From NCBI RefSeq assembly GCF_001298105.1, contig NZ_LGJH01000121.1, forward strand, positions 1 to 45,859: DNA of 45,859 nt, in the 5' to 3' direction. Made by a program: the position numbers and the translations under genes. Under the pieces are notes generated by a model. The model did not search any database, was not told the origin of the DNA, and worked only from the letters and a program-made list of their open reading frames with translations. The DNA is from Novosphingobium sp. ST904. Its GTDB lineage: Bacteria; Pseudomonadota; Alphaproteobacteria; Sphingomonadales; Sphingomonadaceae. Shown piece by piece: positions 26,961 to 35,238 of this stretch; the first letter of the stretch is position 1, and each line of letters opens with the position of its first letter.

Positions 26961-29483
26961 TTATTGAACCCGCTCGCCACGACCGACAAGACGCATGCCA
27001 TTGAGCACGACCAGGAGGGATGCGCCCACATCCGCTGCAATCGCGCCCCAGAGCGACGCCATGCCAAGCAGCGTCAGGCCTGCGAAAACGAGCTTTATCG
27101 CCAGCGAGAAGCCGATGTTCTGCCGGATGACGGCGAGCGTCGCCCTCGAATGCCGAATGAGCCACGGCAGGCGAGAGAGATCGTCCTGCATCAGCGCGAT
27201 ATCTGCTGTTTCGATCGCCGCGTCGCTGCCAATCGCGCCCATTGCGATACCGAGGCCCGAGCGCGCCATCGCCGGAGCGTCATTGACGCCGTCGCCGACC
27301 ATGGCGACGAGGCCGTGCTGTGCTACCAGCCTTTCTATCGCCTCGACCTTTTGTTCCGGAAGCAGCTCGGCGTGAACTTCATCAATGCCGGTGTCGCGCC
27401 CGATGGCCTGGGCAGGCGCGCGACTGTCTCCGGTCAGCATGACGATCTGCGCGATGCCAAGTTCATGCAGCTGCGCGATGACCTGCCTTGCCTCGGGACG
27501 CACAGCGTCACCGACCGCAATCAATCCGACGACTGACGCCGCTTCACCGACAATGATCCCGGTCAGTCCAGCTACGGCTATCCGATGCAATTGGAGGGTG
27601 AGCGCATCATCGCGAGCGCCCCCAAGACGCTCTCCAAGATAGCCCGGCGATCCGACCCAGGCCTCTCGACCGCCGATCGTGCCAACGACGCCTTTGCCGG
27701 GGAACGCCGTCACGGCTTTTGCAGGGACCACGTCAACGCCGCGTCCTGCTGCGGCGTCGAGGATCGCACGCGCAATAGGGTGCTCGCTTCGCGCTTCGAT
27801 GGCCGCGGCAATCGCCAAGAGTTCTAGCTCGTCCCGGCCGCCAAGCGGGACCAGCTCGACAACCTTGGGACGTCCAAGCGTGAGCGTGCCCGTCTTGTCC
27901 ATCGCGATCGCGGTGATGCGGGCAGGCATTTCTAGATGGATGCCTCCCTTGACCAGCACGCCCTGCTTGGCCGCGCCGGTCAGTCCCGCGACGATGCTGA
28001 CGGGGGTCGAGATGACCAAGGCGCAAGGGCAGGCTATGACGAGCAGAACCAGCGCCTGATAAAACCAGGCAGCCCAACTGCCCCCGAGCAGAAGCGGCGG
28101 CACAAGGAATACTGCCAGCGCGAGCAGCATCACAACCGGCGTGTAGATCCGCGCGAAGCGCTCCACCCACTGTTCGGTCGGCGCACGCTTGCTCTGCGCT
28201 TCACCGACCATGCGCACGATACGGGCGAGCGTTGTGTCCGAGGCCGGCCGCGTCGTTACGATCTCGATCGCGCCCATGCCGTTGATGGTCCCGGCAAAGA
28301 CCGTTGCGCCATGCGTGACGGTGACGGGGACGCTCTCGCCCGTAATCGGCGCCTGATCGACCGCGCTCGTTCCCGCAACCACACGCCCGTCGAGCGGAAT
28401 CTTGCCGCCGGGCGGAACGATCACCTGCGTACCGACCGCGACGTCAGCGACCGGCACATCCTTCTCGACGCCTGCGGCATCCCGTATCCGGGCGGTGTCG
28501 GGCGCGATGTCCATGAGTGCGGCGACGGCGCGGCGGGCACGTCCGAGGCTCCACGCTTCGAGAGCGAGAGCGAGGGCGAAGAAGAATGCGACCGTCGCCG
28601 CTTCGAACCATTGCCCGATGCCCAAGGCGCCTGCCACCGCGACGATCATGAGCAGGTTCATGTCTGGCCGGAGCCGTCGCGCGGCAAGGATCGCCTTTGG
28701 GGCGACGTACCGAACCGCCGAGAGGATCGCCAGCGAATAGGCGAGCATGGCGAGGAGCGGGGGATGGGTCTCACGCGCCAGACTCTCGTGGAGCACCGCA
28801 GCGAGGCCGCTCGCGCGGACATGGATCGCAAAGCCCGTCGCGACCAACACGCCGCTCCCGATCGTCAGCGCGGCCTGGATGCGGCGCCGACGCTGCTCGC
28901 CTTGCGCACCGGCACTGTTCTTGCCGTCTTTCCAGAGTTCGGCGCGCATGCCGGCGCGCTCGACCGCCTTCAATATTCCGGCATGATGTACAGCGTCCGA
29001 AGTACCCACGACGGACATGCGGCCATTGATAAGATCAAACGACAGGTTTCCCAACCCAACGACCGGCCCGACTTCGCGCTTGAGAACTGCGACTTCGTCA
29101 CCGCAGTCCATGCCGTGGATTTTGAAGATGACACTATCCGGACGGTCGGGAAGCGTCTGTTGGGCAGGCACCGGTTCGCCCGAGCAGCTGCTGCAACTGT
29201 CGGCCTCTGCTTTATCCTCGGTGAACGCATCCGCGGTGATCAATTCGGCTATCATCCCGGTGGTTGATACGGCCTCAATCACTGCCTCCACCCCGATGCC
29301 TGAGTCGACGTCGACATCAAGGAAACCGTGCTTTGGCTGGAACGACAGACGCTGCTCGTCTCCGATAAGGGGTACGAGAACCTCCTTGATGAGTCGAACC
29401 TCATTCTGGCAGTCGAGCCCGCGGACCTTGAAGCGCCACCAGCGGTCCATCGCTAAAGCGCGTGCGTCGGTTTGCTCGATCAT
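26961..29483 (-). CDS. pbrA: Pb/Cd/Zn-exporting P1B-2 ATPase, PbrA/ZntA-like
   Basis: An 840-residue metal pump. Two N-terminal HMA-like domains carry GLDCQNEVRLIKE and GMDCGDEVAVLKRE, that is CxxE in place of CxxC, with a CSSCSG linker between. Further on are ITGESVPVTV, the CPC motif IACPCALVISTP, DKTGTLTLGRP and [11 protein letters not shown], and the final helix has ADVGASLLVVLNGMRL, with the Asp typical of divalent-metal pumps. The ATG at 29483 is chosen because the operator occupies the longer frame upstream and GAGGTGA precedes it. Divergent pbrR, distal uppP and operator type all favour Pb(II)/Cd(II)/Zn(II) efflux. Confidence 0.92.
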   Translation of the reverse strand: MIEQTDARALAMDRWWRFKVRGLDCQNEVRLIKEVLVPLIGDEQRLSFQPKHGFLDVDVDSGIGVEAVIEAVSTTGMIAELITADAFTEDKAEADSCSSCSGEPVPAQQTLPDRPDSVIFKIHGMDCGDEVAVLKREVGPVVGLGNLSFDLINGRMSVVGTSDAVHHAGILKAVERAGMRAELWKDGKNSAGAQGEQRRRRIQAALTIGSGVLVATGFAIHVRASGLAAVLHESLARETHPPLLAMLAYSLAILSAVRYVAPKAILAARRLRPDMNLLMIVAVAGALGIGQWFEAATVAFFFALALALEAWSLGRARRAVAALMDIAPDTARIRDAAGVEKDVPVADVAVGTQVIVPPGGKIPLDGRVVAGTSAVDQAPITGESVPVTVTHGATVFAGTINGMGAIEIVTTRPASDTTLARIVRMVGEAQSKRAPTEQWVERFARIYTPVVMLLALAVFLVPPLLLGGSWAAWFYQALVLLVIACPCALVISTPVSIVAGLTGAAKQGVLVKGGIHLEMPARITAIAMDKTGTLTLGRPKVVELVPLGGRDELELLAIAAAIEARSEHPIARAILDAAAGRGVDVVPAKAVTAFPGKGVVGTIGGREAWVGSPGYLGERLGGARDDALTLQLHRIAVAGLTGIIVGEAASVVGLIAVGDAVRPEARQVIAQLHELGIAQIVMLTGDSRAPAQAIGRDTGIDEVHAELLPEQKVEAIERLVAQHGLVAMVGDGVNDAPAMARSGLGIAMGAIGSDAAIETADIALMQDDLSRLPWLIRHSRATLAVIRQNIGFSLAIKLVFAGLTLLGMASLWGAIAADVGASLLVVLNGMRLVGRGERVQ

Positions 29484-29514
29484 ATCGTCACCTCGACTCT
29501 TCGAAATGACATCC

Positions 29515-29545
29515 TCTATAAAGCCTGAAGTCACTAGAGGGTCAA
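29515..29545 (-). promoter_or_regulatory. PbrR-type promoter/operator for pbrA (divergent pbrA/pbrR region)
   Basis: On the minus strand TTGACC (29545-29540) and TATAGA (29520-29515) are separated by 19 bases, with an imperfect dyad CCTCTAG/CTTCAGG in the spacer. This is a MerR-family metal promoter. It lies between the two divergent genes and ends 6 bases before the pbrR ATG. Confidence 0.75.
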
Positions 29546-29550
29546 ACGAT

Positions 29551-29970
29551 ATGTCCGTCGAGCTACTCAGCATCGGAAAGCTCGCCACCGCGACCGGAAC
29601 GAAGGTAGAGACAATTCGCTACTATGAGAGTGTGGGCTTGCTTGCCCCGCCGGGTCGGACCAAGGGCAATTATCGGGCCTACTCTGCGCAGCATCTCGCA
29701 CGGCTCAGCTTCATCCGCCGCGCCCGCGCGCTGGGTTTCTCAATCGGCCAGGTCCAGGAGCTTCTCAAGCTCGCTGACCAGAAGGGCATCTCGTGCAAGG
29801 CTGTGGACACGATCGCCCGCGATCATCTTGCCGAGATCGACCGAAAGCTTCGGGATCTGAATACGCTACGCTCGGAATTGAGCAGCGTGATCGTCCAGTG
29901 TGGGCACGGCACCATTTCGGAATGCCGCATCATTGAAACCCTGGCGCCGGATTCTGCCGCGGGCGGTTAG
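29551..29970 (+). CDS. pbrR: MerR-family divalent-metal regulator (PbrR/CadR/ZntR-like)
   Basis: A 139-residue activator: N-terminal winged helix (SIGKLATATGTKVETIRYYE), dimerisation helix, and metal-binding end. Cys82, Cys116 and Cys124 (ISCKAVD, VQCGHGTISEC) match the three-Cys pattern of divalent Pb/Hg/Cd/Zn sensors; copper sensors of the family have Ser at the first position. The gene is divergent from pbrA and a matching operator lies between them. Two further copies of the operator lie before pbrT and before a CDF remnant, so all should be under its control. Pb is inferred from context; Cd/Zn sensing is possible. Confidence 0.88.
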   Translation: MSVELLSIGKLATATGTKVETIRYYESVGLLAPPGRTKGNYRAYSAQHLARLSFIRRARALGFSIGQVQELLKLADQKGISCKAVDTIARDHLAEIDRKLRDLNTLRSELSSVIVQCGHGTISECRIIETLAPDSAAGG

Positions 29971-30040
29971 GAGGGGGCGGCAGGCTCAGATTTGCTTTTG
30001 CGGTTAGCTGCGTTAATGCAAACAAGTCGCAAAAAACTGC

Positions 30041-30071
30041 TTGACCCTCTAGCTGCTAGAGGGTCTAAAAG
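30041..30071 (+). promoter_or_regulatory. PbrR-type promoter/operator for pbrT
   Basis: TTGACC (30041-30046) is followed by a 19-base spacer and a weak TAAAAG -10. A perfect dyad with 9-base arms, accctctag/ctagagggt, spans 30044-30064 around CTG. The start codon of pbrT is at 30078, so the leader is only a few bases long. Confidence 0.8.
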
Positions 30072-30077
30072 AAGCGG

Positions 30078-32069
30078 ATGTTTACGTCCTCGAGCAGCCT
30101 CTGCCTTTTGTCGATCTGCGGGCGAGCACCCTCACTCCACCGATGGGTGTTCCGCGTATTGACGGTGCTTGCTGCTGCGTCCTGCGCATTGGGCGCAAGC
30201 GCCATCGCCCAAGCCGAAACAGTTGACGTCCAGACCGCATGGCGGCTGCTCGACTACATGGCAGTCGATTACGGTGGCGCGGTCTCCGGCGGAAAGGTCA
30301 AGAGCGCGTCCGAATATAGCGAAATGACCGAGTTTGCAGCGTCGGTCTCCGCGCGTCTCGCGACGCTGCCGCCAACACCCGAGCGCAGCAGGCTCATCGA
30401 TCGTGCGGTACGGCTTCAGGCGGTTGTTGCCGCCAAGGGCTCACCGAACCAGGTTGCCGACCTTGCCCATGGTCTCGCCGCCGATCTGCTCAAGGCCTAT
30501 CCGGTCCCGCTTGCTCCAGCCAAGGCGCCCGATTTCGCTCGTGGTGCGACGCTCTTCGCCCAGAATTGCGCGAGCTGCCACGGTGCGGCCGGCGACGGTC
30601 GCGGCCCGAACGCCGCCAAGCTCGCCACCCCGCCAATCGCGTTCACCGACGTTGCTCGCGCCCGCCAGCGCAGCCCCTTCGCGCTCTATCAGGTGATTGA
30701 CCAGGGCATCGACGGCACCGCGATGCAAAGCTTCTCATCGCTGCCATCCGATGATCGCTGGGCGCTTGCCTTCTATGCTGGACATTTCGCCTTTTCCGAT
30801 GCCGCCGCTAAGGAAGGCGAACGGCTCTGGAAAGCCGATCCTAGCCTTCGCCAGCGGATTCCCGATCTGACCGCGTTGGCCGGGATGACTCCGGCGATCC
30901 TCGCCAAAGACGTGGGAGCAGACAAGGCCGATACGGTCATTGCTTATTTGCGCCGCCACCCGGAAGTGGTCGTTCAGCAGGCATCCGGCTCCCTTGATGT
31001 GGCACGCGCGAAGCTTGGACAGAGCCTTGCGGCCTATCGCGCGGGCGACCGCCACAGTGCGCAGGAGCTGGCTCTATCGGCCTATCTCGACGGATTCGAA
31101 CCGCTCGAACCGATGCTGACCGCGCGTGACGCAACGCTCATGGGGCATATCGAAAGCGCCATGGGCGAATTTCGGGCCTCGCTCCAGCAAGGTCGACCAG
31201 CCGACGAGATAGCGAGCCGTGTTCAGGTGCTCGATGGCTTGTTCGACGACGCCGATGCAGCCTTGTCCCCGGACGCGGCGAGCAGCGCTTCGACCTTTCT
31301 GGGCGCGTTCACCATCCTGCTGCGCGAGGGGCTCGAAGCTCTGCTGATCGTCGTTGCGATGATCGCCTTCCTTCGCAAGGCCGAGCGACCCGAGGTGCTG
31401 CCCTATGTTCATGGCGGTTGGATCGGCGCGCTGGCGGCGGGCGGCCTGACCTGGGCGGTAGCAACCTATGCGATCGGGATCAGTGGCGCGAGCCGGGAGT
31501 TGACCGAAGGCTTTGGATCGCTGTTCGCGGGCATCGTCCTGCTCTCCGTGGGTATCTGGATGCACGGCAAGGCGCAGGCGGACCAATGGCAGCGCTACAT
31601 CCGCGAAAAAATGTCGCACGCACTGTCACGGCAATCGGCTTGGTTCCTGTTCGGCCTGGCCTTCATTGTCGTCTATCGCGAGGTGTTCGAGACCATCCTG
31701 TTTTATGCCGCGCTCTGGACCCAGGGTAATGGCGGGGTCATGCTGGCTGGCGCTGGCTCGGCGGTCCTGCTGCTCGGCTTCATTGCCTGGGGGATGCTGC
31801 GCTACAGTCGCGACCTGCCGATCGCGAAGTTCTTCGCCTACAGCGCGTGGCTGATGGCGCTTCTCACGATCGTACTCGCCGGCAAGGGTGTGTCGGCGCT
31901 GCAGGAAGCCGGCATAATCGACATTGCGCCGCTCGCGGGCGGAATTCGGGTCTCGGTGCTCGGCATCTTCCCGACCGTGCAGTCGATGGGTGCCCAGTTG
32001 CTAATGCTCGTCGCGGTGGCTGGCGGGTTCGCTCTCAACCGGCGCCGTGCCGTCGTTGCAACCACCTGA
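30078..32069 (+). CDS. pbrT: PbrT-like lead uptake protein: cytochrome c domain fused to FTR1-family permease
   Basis: A 663-residue protein with an N-terminal signal region, a periplasmic class-I cytochrome c domain with NCASCHGAAGDGRGP (near residue 165), a helical linker, and a C-terminal FTR1-type permease of about seven helices from residue 410. The two REXXE motifs of iron permeases are seen in LREGLEALLIVV and YREVFETILF. PbrT of Cupriavidus has this fused layout and imports Pb(II). Its own PbrR-type promoter lies directly upstream. The frame is intact. The substrate could also be Fe(II) or another divalent ion; Pb is inferred from neighbours. Confidence 0.88.
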   Translation: MFTSSSSLCLLSICGRAPSLHRWVFRVLTVLAAASCALGASAIAQAETVDVQTAWRLLDYMAVDYGGAVSGGKVKSASEYSEMTEFAASVSARLATLPPTPERSRLIDRAVRLQAVVAAKGSPNQVADLAHGLAADLLKAYPVPLAPAKAPDFARGATLFAQNCASCHGAAGDGRGPNAAKLATPPIAFTDVARARQRSPFALYQVIDQGIDGTAMQSFSSLPSDDRWALAFYAGHFAFSDAAAKEGERLWKADPSLRQRIPDLTALAGMTPAILAKDVGADKADTVIAYLRRHPEVVVQQASGSLDVARAKLGQSLAAYRAGDRHSAQELALSAYLDGFEPLEPMLTARDATLMGHIESAMGEFRASLQQGRPADEIASRVQVLDGLFDDADAALSPDAASSASTFLGAFTILLREGLEALLIVVAMIAFLRKAERPEVLPYVHGGWIGALAAGGLTWAVATYAIGISGASRELTEGFGSLFAGIVLLSVGIWMHGKAQADQWQRYIREKMSHALSRQSAWFLFGLAFIVVYREVFETILFYAALWTQGNGGVMLAGAGSAVLLLGFIAWGMLRYSRDLPIAKFFAYSAWLMALLTIVLAGKGVSALQEAGIIDIAPLAGGIRVSVLGIFPTVQSMGAQLLMLVAVAGGFALNRRRAVVATT

Positions 32070-32099
32070 TGAAGATCGGACCAGGACCCGATATTCGTC

Positions 32100-32130
32100 T
32101 TGACCCTCTAGTGGCTAGAGGGTGCATAAG
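32100..32130 (+). promoter_or_regulatory. Third PbrR-type promoter/operator, before a truncated gene
   Basis: TTGACC (32100-32105) is followed by a 19-base spacer and CATAAG as -10. The dyad accctctag/ctagagggt at 32103-32123 is perfect around TGG and almost identical to the pbrT copy. It now precedes only a 42-codon remnant and then the czc genes, so it may drive these under PbrR control. Confidence 0.8.
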
Positions 32131-32162
32131 GCTTCTCATGATGCTTGCACGCGTGGATAATC

Positions 32163-32291
32163 ATGGTCTGTAGTAGCTGCCAGTCGGATGCGCCGGCGGC
32201 GCCCGATCCGCGATGGCACCGGGTGCTGCGGATCGCTCTCGCGATCAATCTTGTGATGTCGGGTCTATCCCGTTGTCGTCTTTCCTGTTAG
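32163..32291 (+). pseudogene. N-terminal remnant of a CDF-type cation transporter
   Basis: A 42-residue frame starts MVCSSCQSDAPAAPDPRWHR and runs VLRIALAINLVM before diverging into unrelated residues and a stop. The Cys-containing N-terminus, the basic RYRRVL-like element and the start of TM1 resemble the first 35 residues of CzcD-type CDF transporters found behind PbrR/CadR operators. The rest of the transporter is missing, so the gene seems cut at about 32255-32265 by a deletion or rearrangement that joined it to the czc block. Evidence is by eye only. Confidence 0.5.
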
Positions 32292-32301
32292 TTCGTTCTC
32301 C

Positions 32302-32652
32302 GTGCGACGCCTACTTAACATCCTTGCATATTTGACGATCGCCCTCTCCTTGGGGACGACGGCGACGGCACATGTGCTGGAACGGCCGGATATAAGCGTT
32401 TCATCGCAAGAAATAGGCGTGAGCGAAGTTGCCATGGGCCATGCGCCCGGCGATGCCGATCAGGTGCCCTCCGACGGTGACAAAGGGTATCCTCACCATC
32501 ATGGCGGCTGCCACGGCGATCACGTTGCAGCGCCGATCAAGATCTCCAATGCCGCACTCATGCACGACCTTCGGCTCGCGCCCATCTTCGCAAGCCCCTC
32601 CATGCGGCCGCTTTCAACTGCCGATCCCGCGCTAAGGCCGCCCCAAGCCTGA
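32302..32652 (+). CDS. Small exported His-rich protein, CzcI-like
   Basis: A 116-residue product with a GTG start and a signal peptide (LLNILAYLTIALSLGTTATA). The mature part has a His/Gly cluster GYPHHHGGCHGDH near residues 67-79. CzcI proteins at the head of czc operons are of similar size and His-rich, but I see no specific CzcI motif. Position directly before czcCBA supports a role in periplasmic zinc sensing or binding. Confidence 0.6.
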   Translation: MRRLLNILAYLTIALSLGTTATAHVLERPDISVSSQEIGVSEVAMGHAPGDADQVPSDGDKGYPHHHGGCHGDHVAAPIKISNAALMHDLRLAPIFASPSMRPLSTADPALRPPQA

Positions 32653-32717
32653 CAATCCGCTGACCCCGCCAGCCATTGCTGCGCGGGGCGAACTCGGTTC
32701 GTCAGGAGTCACCATCT

Positions 32718-34075
32718 ATGTATCGTACAATCGCGGCCTTCATGGTCGCGGCGACCTTGGCCAGTACGGCCGGGGCGCAGACAGCACCGTCGCTCGGCAT
32801 TCCAGCGACGCCCTCTTCATCACAAGCGGCAGATGCGTTCTCGCTCGAGAACGCTCTGGCTGCGGGCGGTATGCCATCAGTCCCATCGGCCGTCGTCAGC
32901 AACGGTTTGGCATCGGGGGCGGGGGGTAACGGTCCTGCGCCCCTGCCATCGGTCGCGGCGGCTACGGCCGGCGTCGATGCCGCGACCGCAGCCCGGCGCG
33001 TTGCCGGGCTACGCCCCAACCCCGAGTTTCAGGCTCAGGTCGAGAACGTGGCCGGCACTGGCGTTTTATAAAGGCCTGCGAAGTTCCGAAACGACAGTGG
33101 GTGTGGCGCTCCCGCTGGAGTTGGGCGGCAAGCGGCCGGCGCGTGTCGCGCTCGCAACGGCGCGGCTCACCCGTGCTCAAGTTCAGGCTGAAATCGCGCG
33201 AGCGGATCTCCGGCTGCGGATTACGCAGCTCTATATCGAGGCCGCCGCCGCGGAGCGCCGCGCCGAAGTGCTGAGCGAACAGGCCGGGATTGCCAACAAT
33301 GCTTTCCGGGTCTCAAGCGAGCGTGTGAAGGCTGGCGACGTCGGCCCGATCGAACAACAGCGTGCCGACGTGCTTCGCATCAATGCGCAGGTCGCGGCCG
33401 ACAGCGCCGCCCGCCAGGCACAGGCGGCGCGGGCCAACCTTGAGACATTGTTGTCGGCACCGGTGACGGGGCCGCTCGATCGCGCGTGGTTCGAGAGGAT
33501 CGATGGCTACGGACGCCACGGCCGATCGAGGTCGAAGGGACGTTGGCCCTGGCGCGGCGGAGGCCGACGTGCGTACCGCCGATGCTCAAGTGCGCGTCGC
33601 GAGGTCGCTGCGCGTGCCCGACCTGACCGTCAGCACCTTCGCCCGCCGATTGGAGGCGAGCAATGACACCGCCGCGATGGTGGGTATCTCTTTCCCGATC
33701 CCAGTGTTCAACAACGGCAGCGCGTTCGTGGCGCAGTCGCGATCGGAGCAGACGCAGGCGATCGCGCTGCGCAACCTTGCTGTGATCGATACCCGCCAGC
33801 AAATCGCCAGCGCGCAAACCGAAGTGGCGAACGCCGCTGCGACCGCGCGGGCGGCAGGTGGACCGGGGCTGGCGGCGGCACAGGAAGCCGCCCGCATCGC
33901 GCGGATCGGCTGGACGCAGGGCAAGTTCGACCAGATCGCGCTCCTCGATGCCGAGCGCACGCTCTCACAGACCCGCCAGACCTACGTCGATGCGCTCGCC
34001 GCGTACCACGACGCGCAGGCTCGGCTTGACCGGCTCACGACGCCGGCCCCCATGATTTCCGGAGAAGATCGATGA
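32718..34075 (+). pseudogene. czcC: CzcC outer-membrane efflux factor, three frame disruptions
   Basis: The ATG at 32718 starts a signal peptide (IAAFMVAATLASTAGAQ). The frame then breaks three times: near 33064-33067 (an extra T in TTTT; GTGVYKGLRSSETTVG restored), near 33514 (one C missing) and near 33556 (one G missing; LALARAEADVRTADAQVRVA restored). Repaired, the product is about 453 residues, with two outer-membrane efflux repeats. Stop and the next ATG overlap. It forms the outer-membrane channel of a Czc pump for Co, Zn and Cd. Confidence 0.85.
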
Positions 34076-35235
34076 TGAACGATAAGCGCCTCCTGGGCGG
34101 TGCGGCGGCTGTCGCGATCGTTGCCGCACTTGGCGGCTTCGGGATCGCACGCTGGACCGCGAGCGAACCTGCCGCGACCGAAGCGGCAAGCAGCAACGCC
34201 GCTGCCCCGGCAGAAGAGGAAAAGACCCCCGACACGGTGGCGATGACCGAGCAGGCGGTCCAGCAGGCCGGCATCGCCACAGAGACAATCAATCCCGGCG
34301 GGCTCGGCGCGGAAATCGTCGCGCAGGCGATGGTCAGCGCATCGCTGCAAGGCGAGGCGATCGTGACCGCCCGCGAGCCGGCGCGGTGACGCGGCTGATG
34401 AAGCGCCTCGTGATCCGGTGCGCGCCGGTGAGACGTTGGCTATCGTCGAGAGCCGGGACGCGGCACAGTTTGCCGCCGATCGCACTGCTGCCGCTGCCAA
34501 ATCGACCTTGGCGCAAAAGGCGCTCGCCCGAGAGCAGTACCTATACCGCCAGAAGGTCTCGGCACGAGTCGAGCTGGAACAGGCGGAGGCGGAAGCCGCT
34601 TCGGCGCGGCCGAAGCGCGCCGCGCGAGTGTCGCGGCAGGCGCGGCGCGCGTGACCTCGGATGGTCGCGGTGTGGCGGTCTCGAGCCCGATTTCAGGCCG
34701 TGTCACCTCGGAGAATGTCAGTCTAGGCGCGTTCGTCCAGCCTGAAACCGAGCTGATGCGCGTCGCTGATGCGTCGAAGATTCAGATCGAGGCGGCGGTC
34801 GGTCCTACGGACGCACAGCGGCTCACTCCAGGCGATCGGGCTATCATCGAGCTGCCCGACGGGCGAACGGCGGAGGCGCGAGTACGCGCCGTCACGCCGG
34901 GACTCGCCAACGACACGCGCTCGGCGACCGCCGTTCTCGACGTGTCGGGCAGTCTTCAGCCCGGCCTCGCGGTGCGGGTGAGGCTGCTGCCGAGCCGTGG
35001 CAGCACGTCCAACGCGATCGTGGTGCCGGAGGATGCGGTGCAGACGCTCGAAGGGCGCGACATCGTGTTCGTGCGGACCGCGAAGGGCTTCCGCGCGCAG
35101 ACCGTCACGATCGGTCAGCGCAGCAATGGTCGCGTCGAGATCTTGAAGGGCCTCGTTGGCGGCGCCCAAGTCGCGACCAAGAACGCATTTCTGCTCAAGG
35201 CCGAACTCGGCAAGGGCGCGGGCGAGGAAGAATAG
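34072..35235 (+). pseudogene. czcB: CzcB membrane-fusion protein, three frameshifts
   Basis: An N-terminal anchor (LLGGAAAVAIVAALGGFGIA) is followed by fragments in different frames. Adding one G near 34380 (REPGAVTRLMKRL), one near 34410 (LGDPVRAGETLAIVES) and one near 34608 (SARAEARRASVAAGAARV) gives a continuous adaptor of about 388 residues. The last 200 residues (VSSPISGRVTSENVSLGAFV to LLKAELGKGAGEEE) are intact barrel and proximal domains. It couples CzcA to CzcC. All three errors lie in GG/GGG runs. Confidence 0.85.
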
Positions 35236-35238
35236 ACC

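Noticed and set aside
27936..29267. Long plus-strand frame (443 codons) inside pbrA
   Set aside because: Antisense shadow of the ATPase; Arg/Asp-rich and no recognisable fold.
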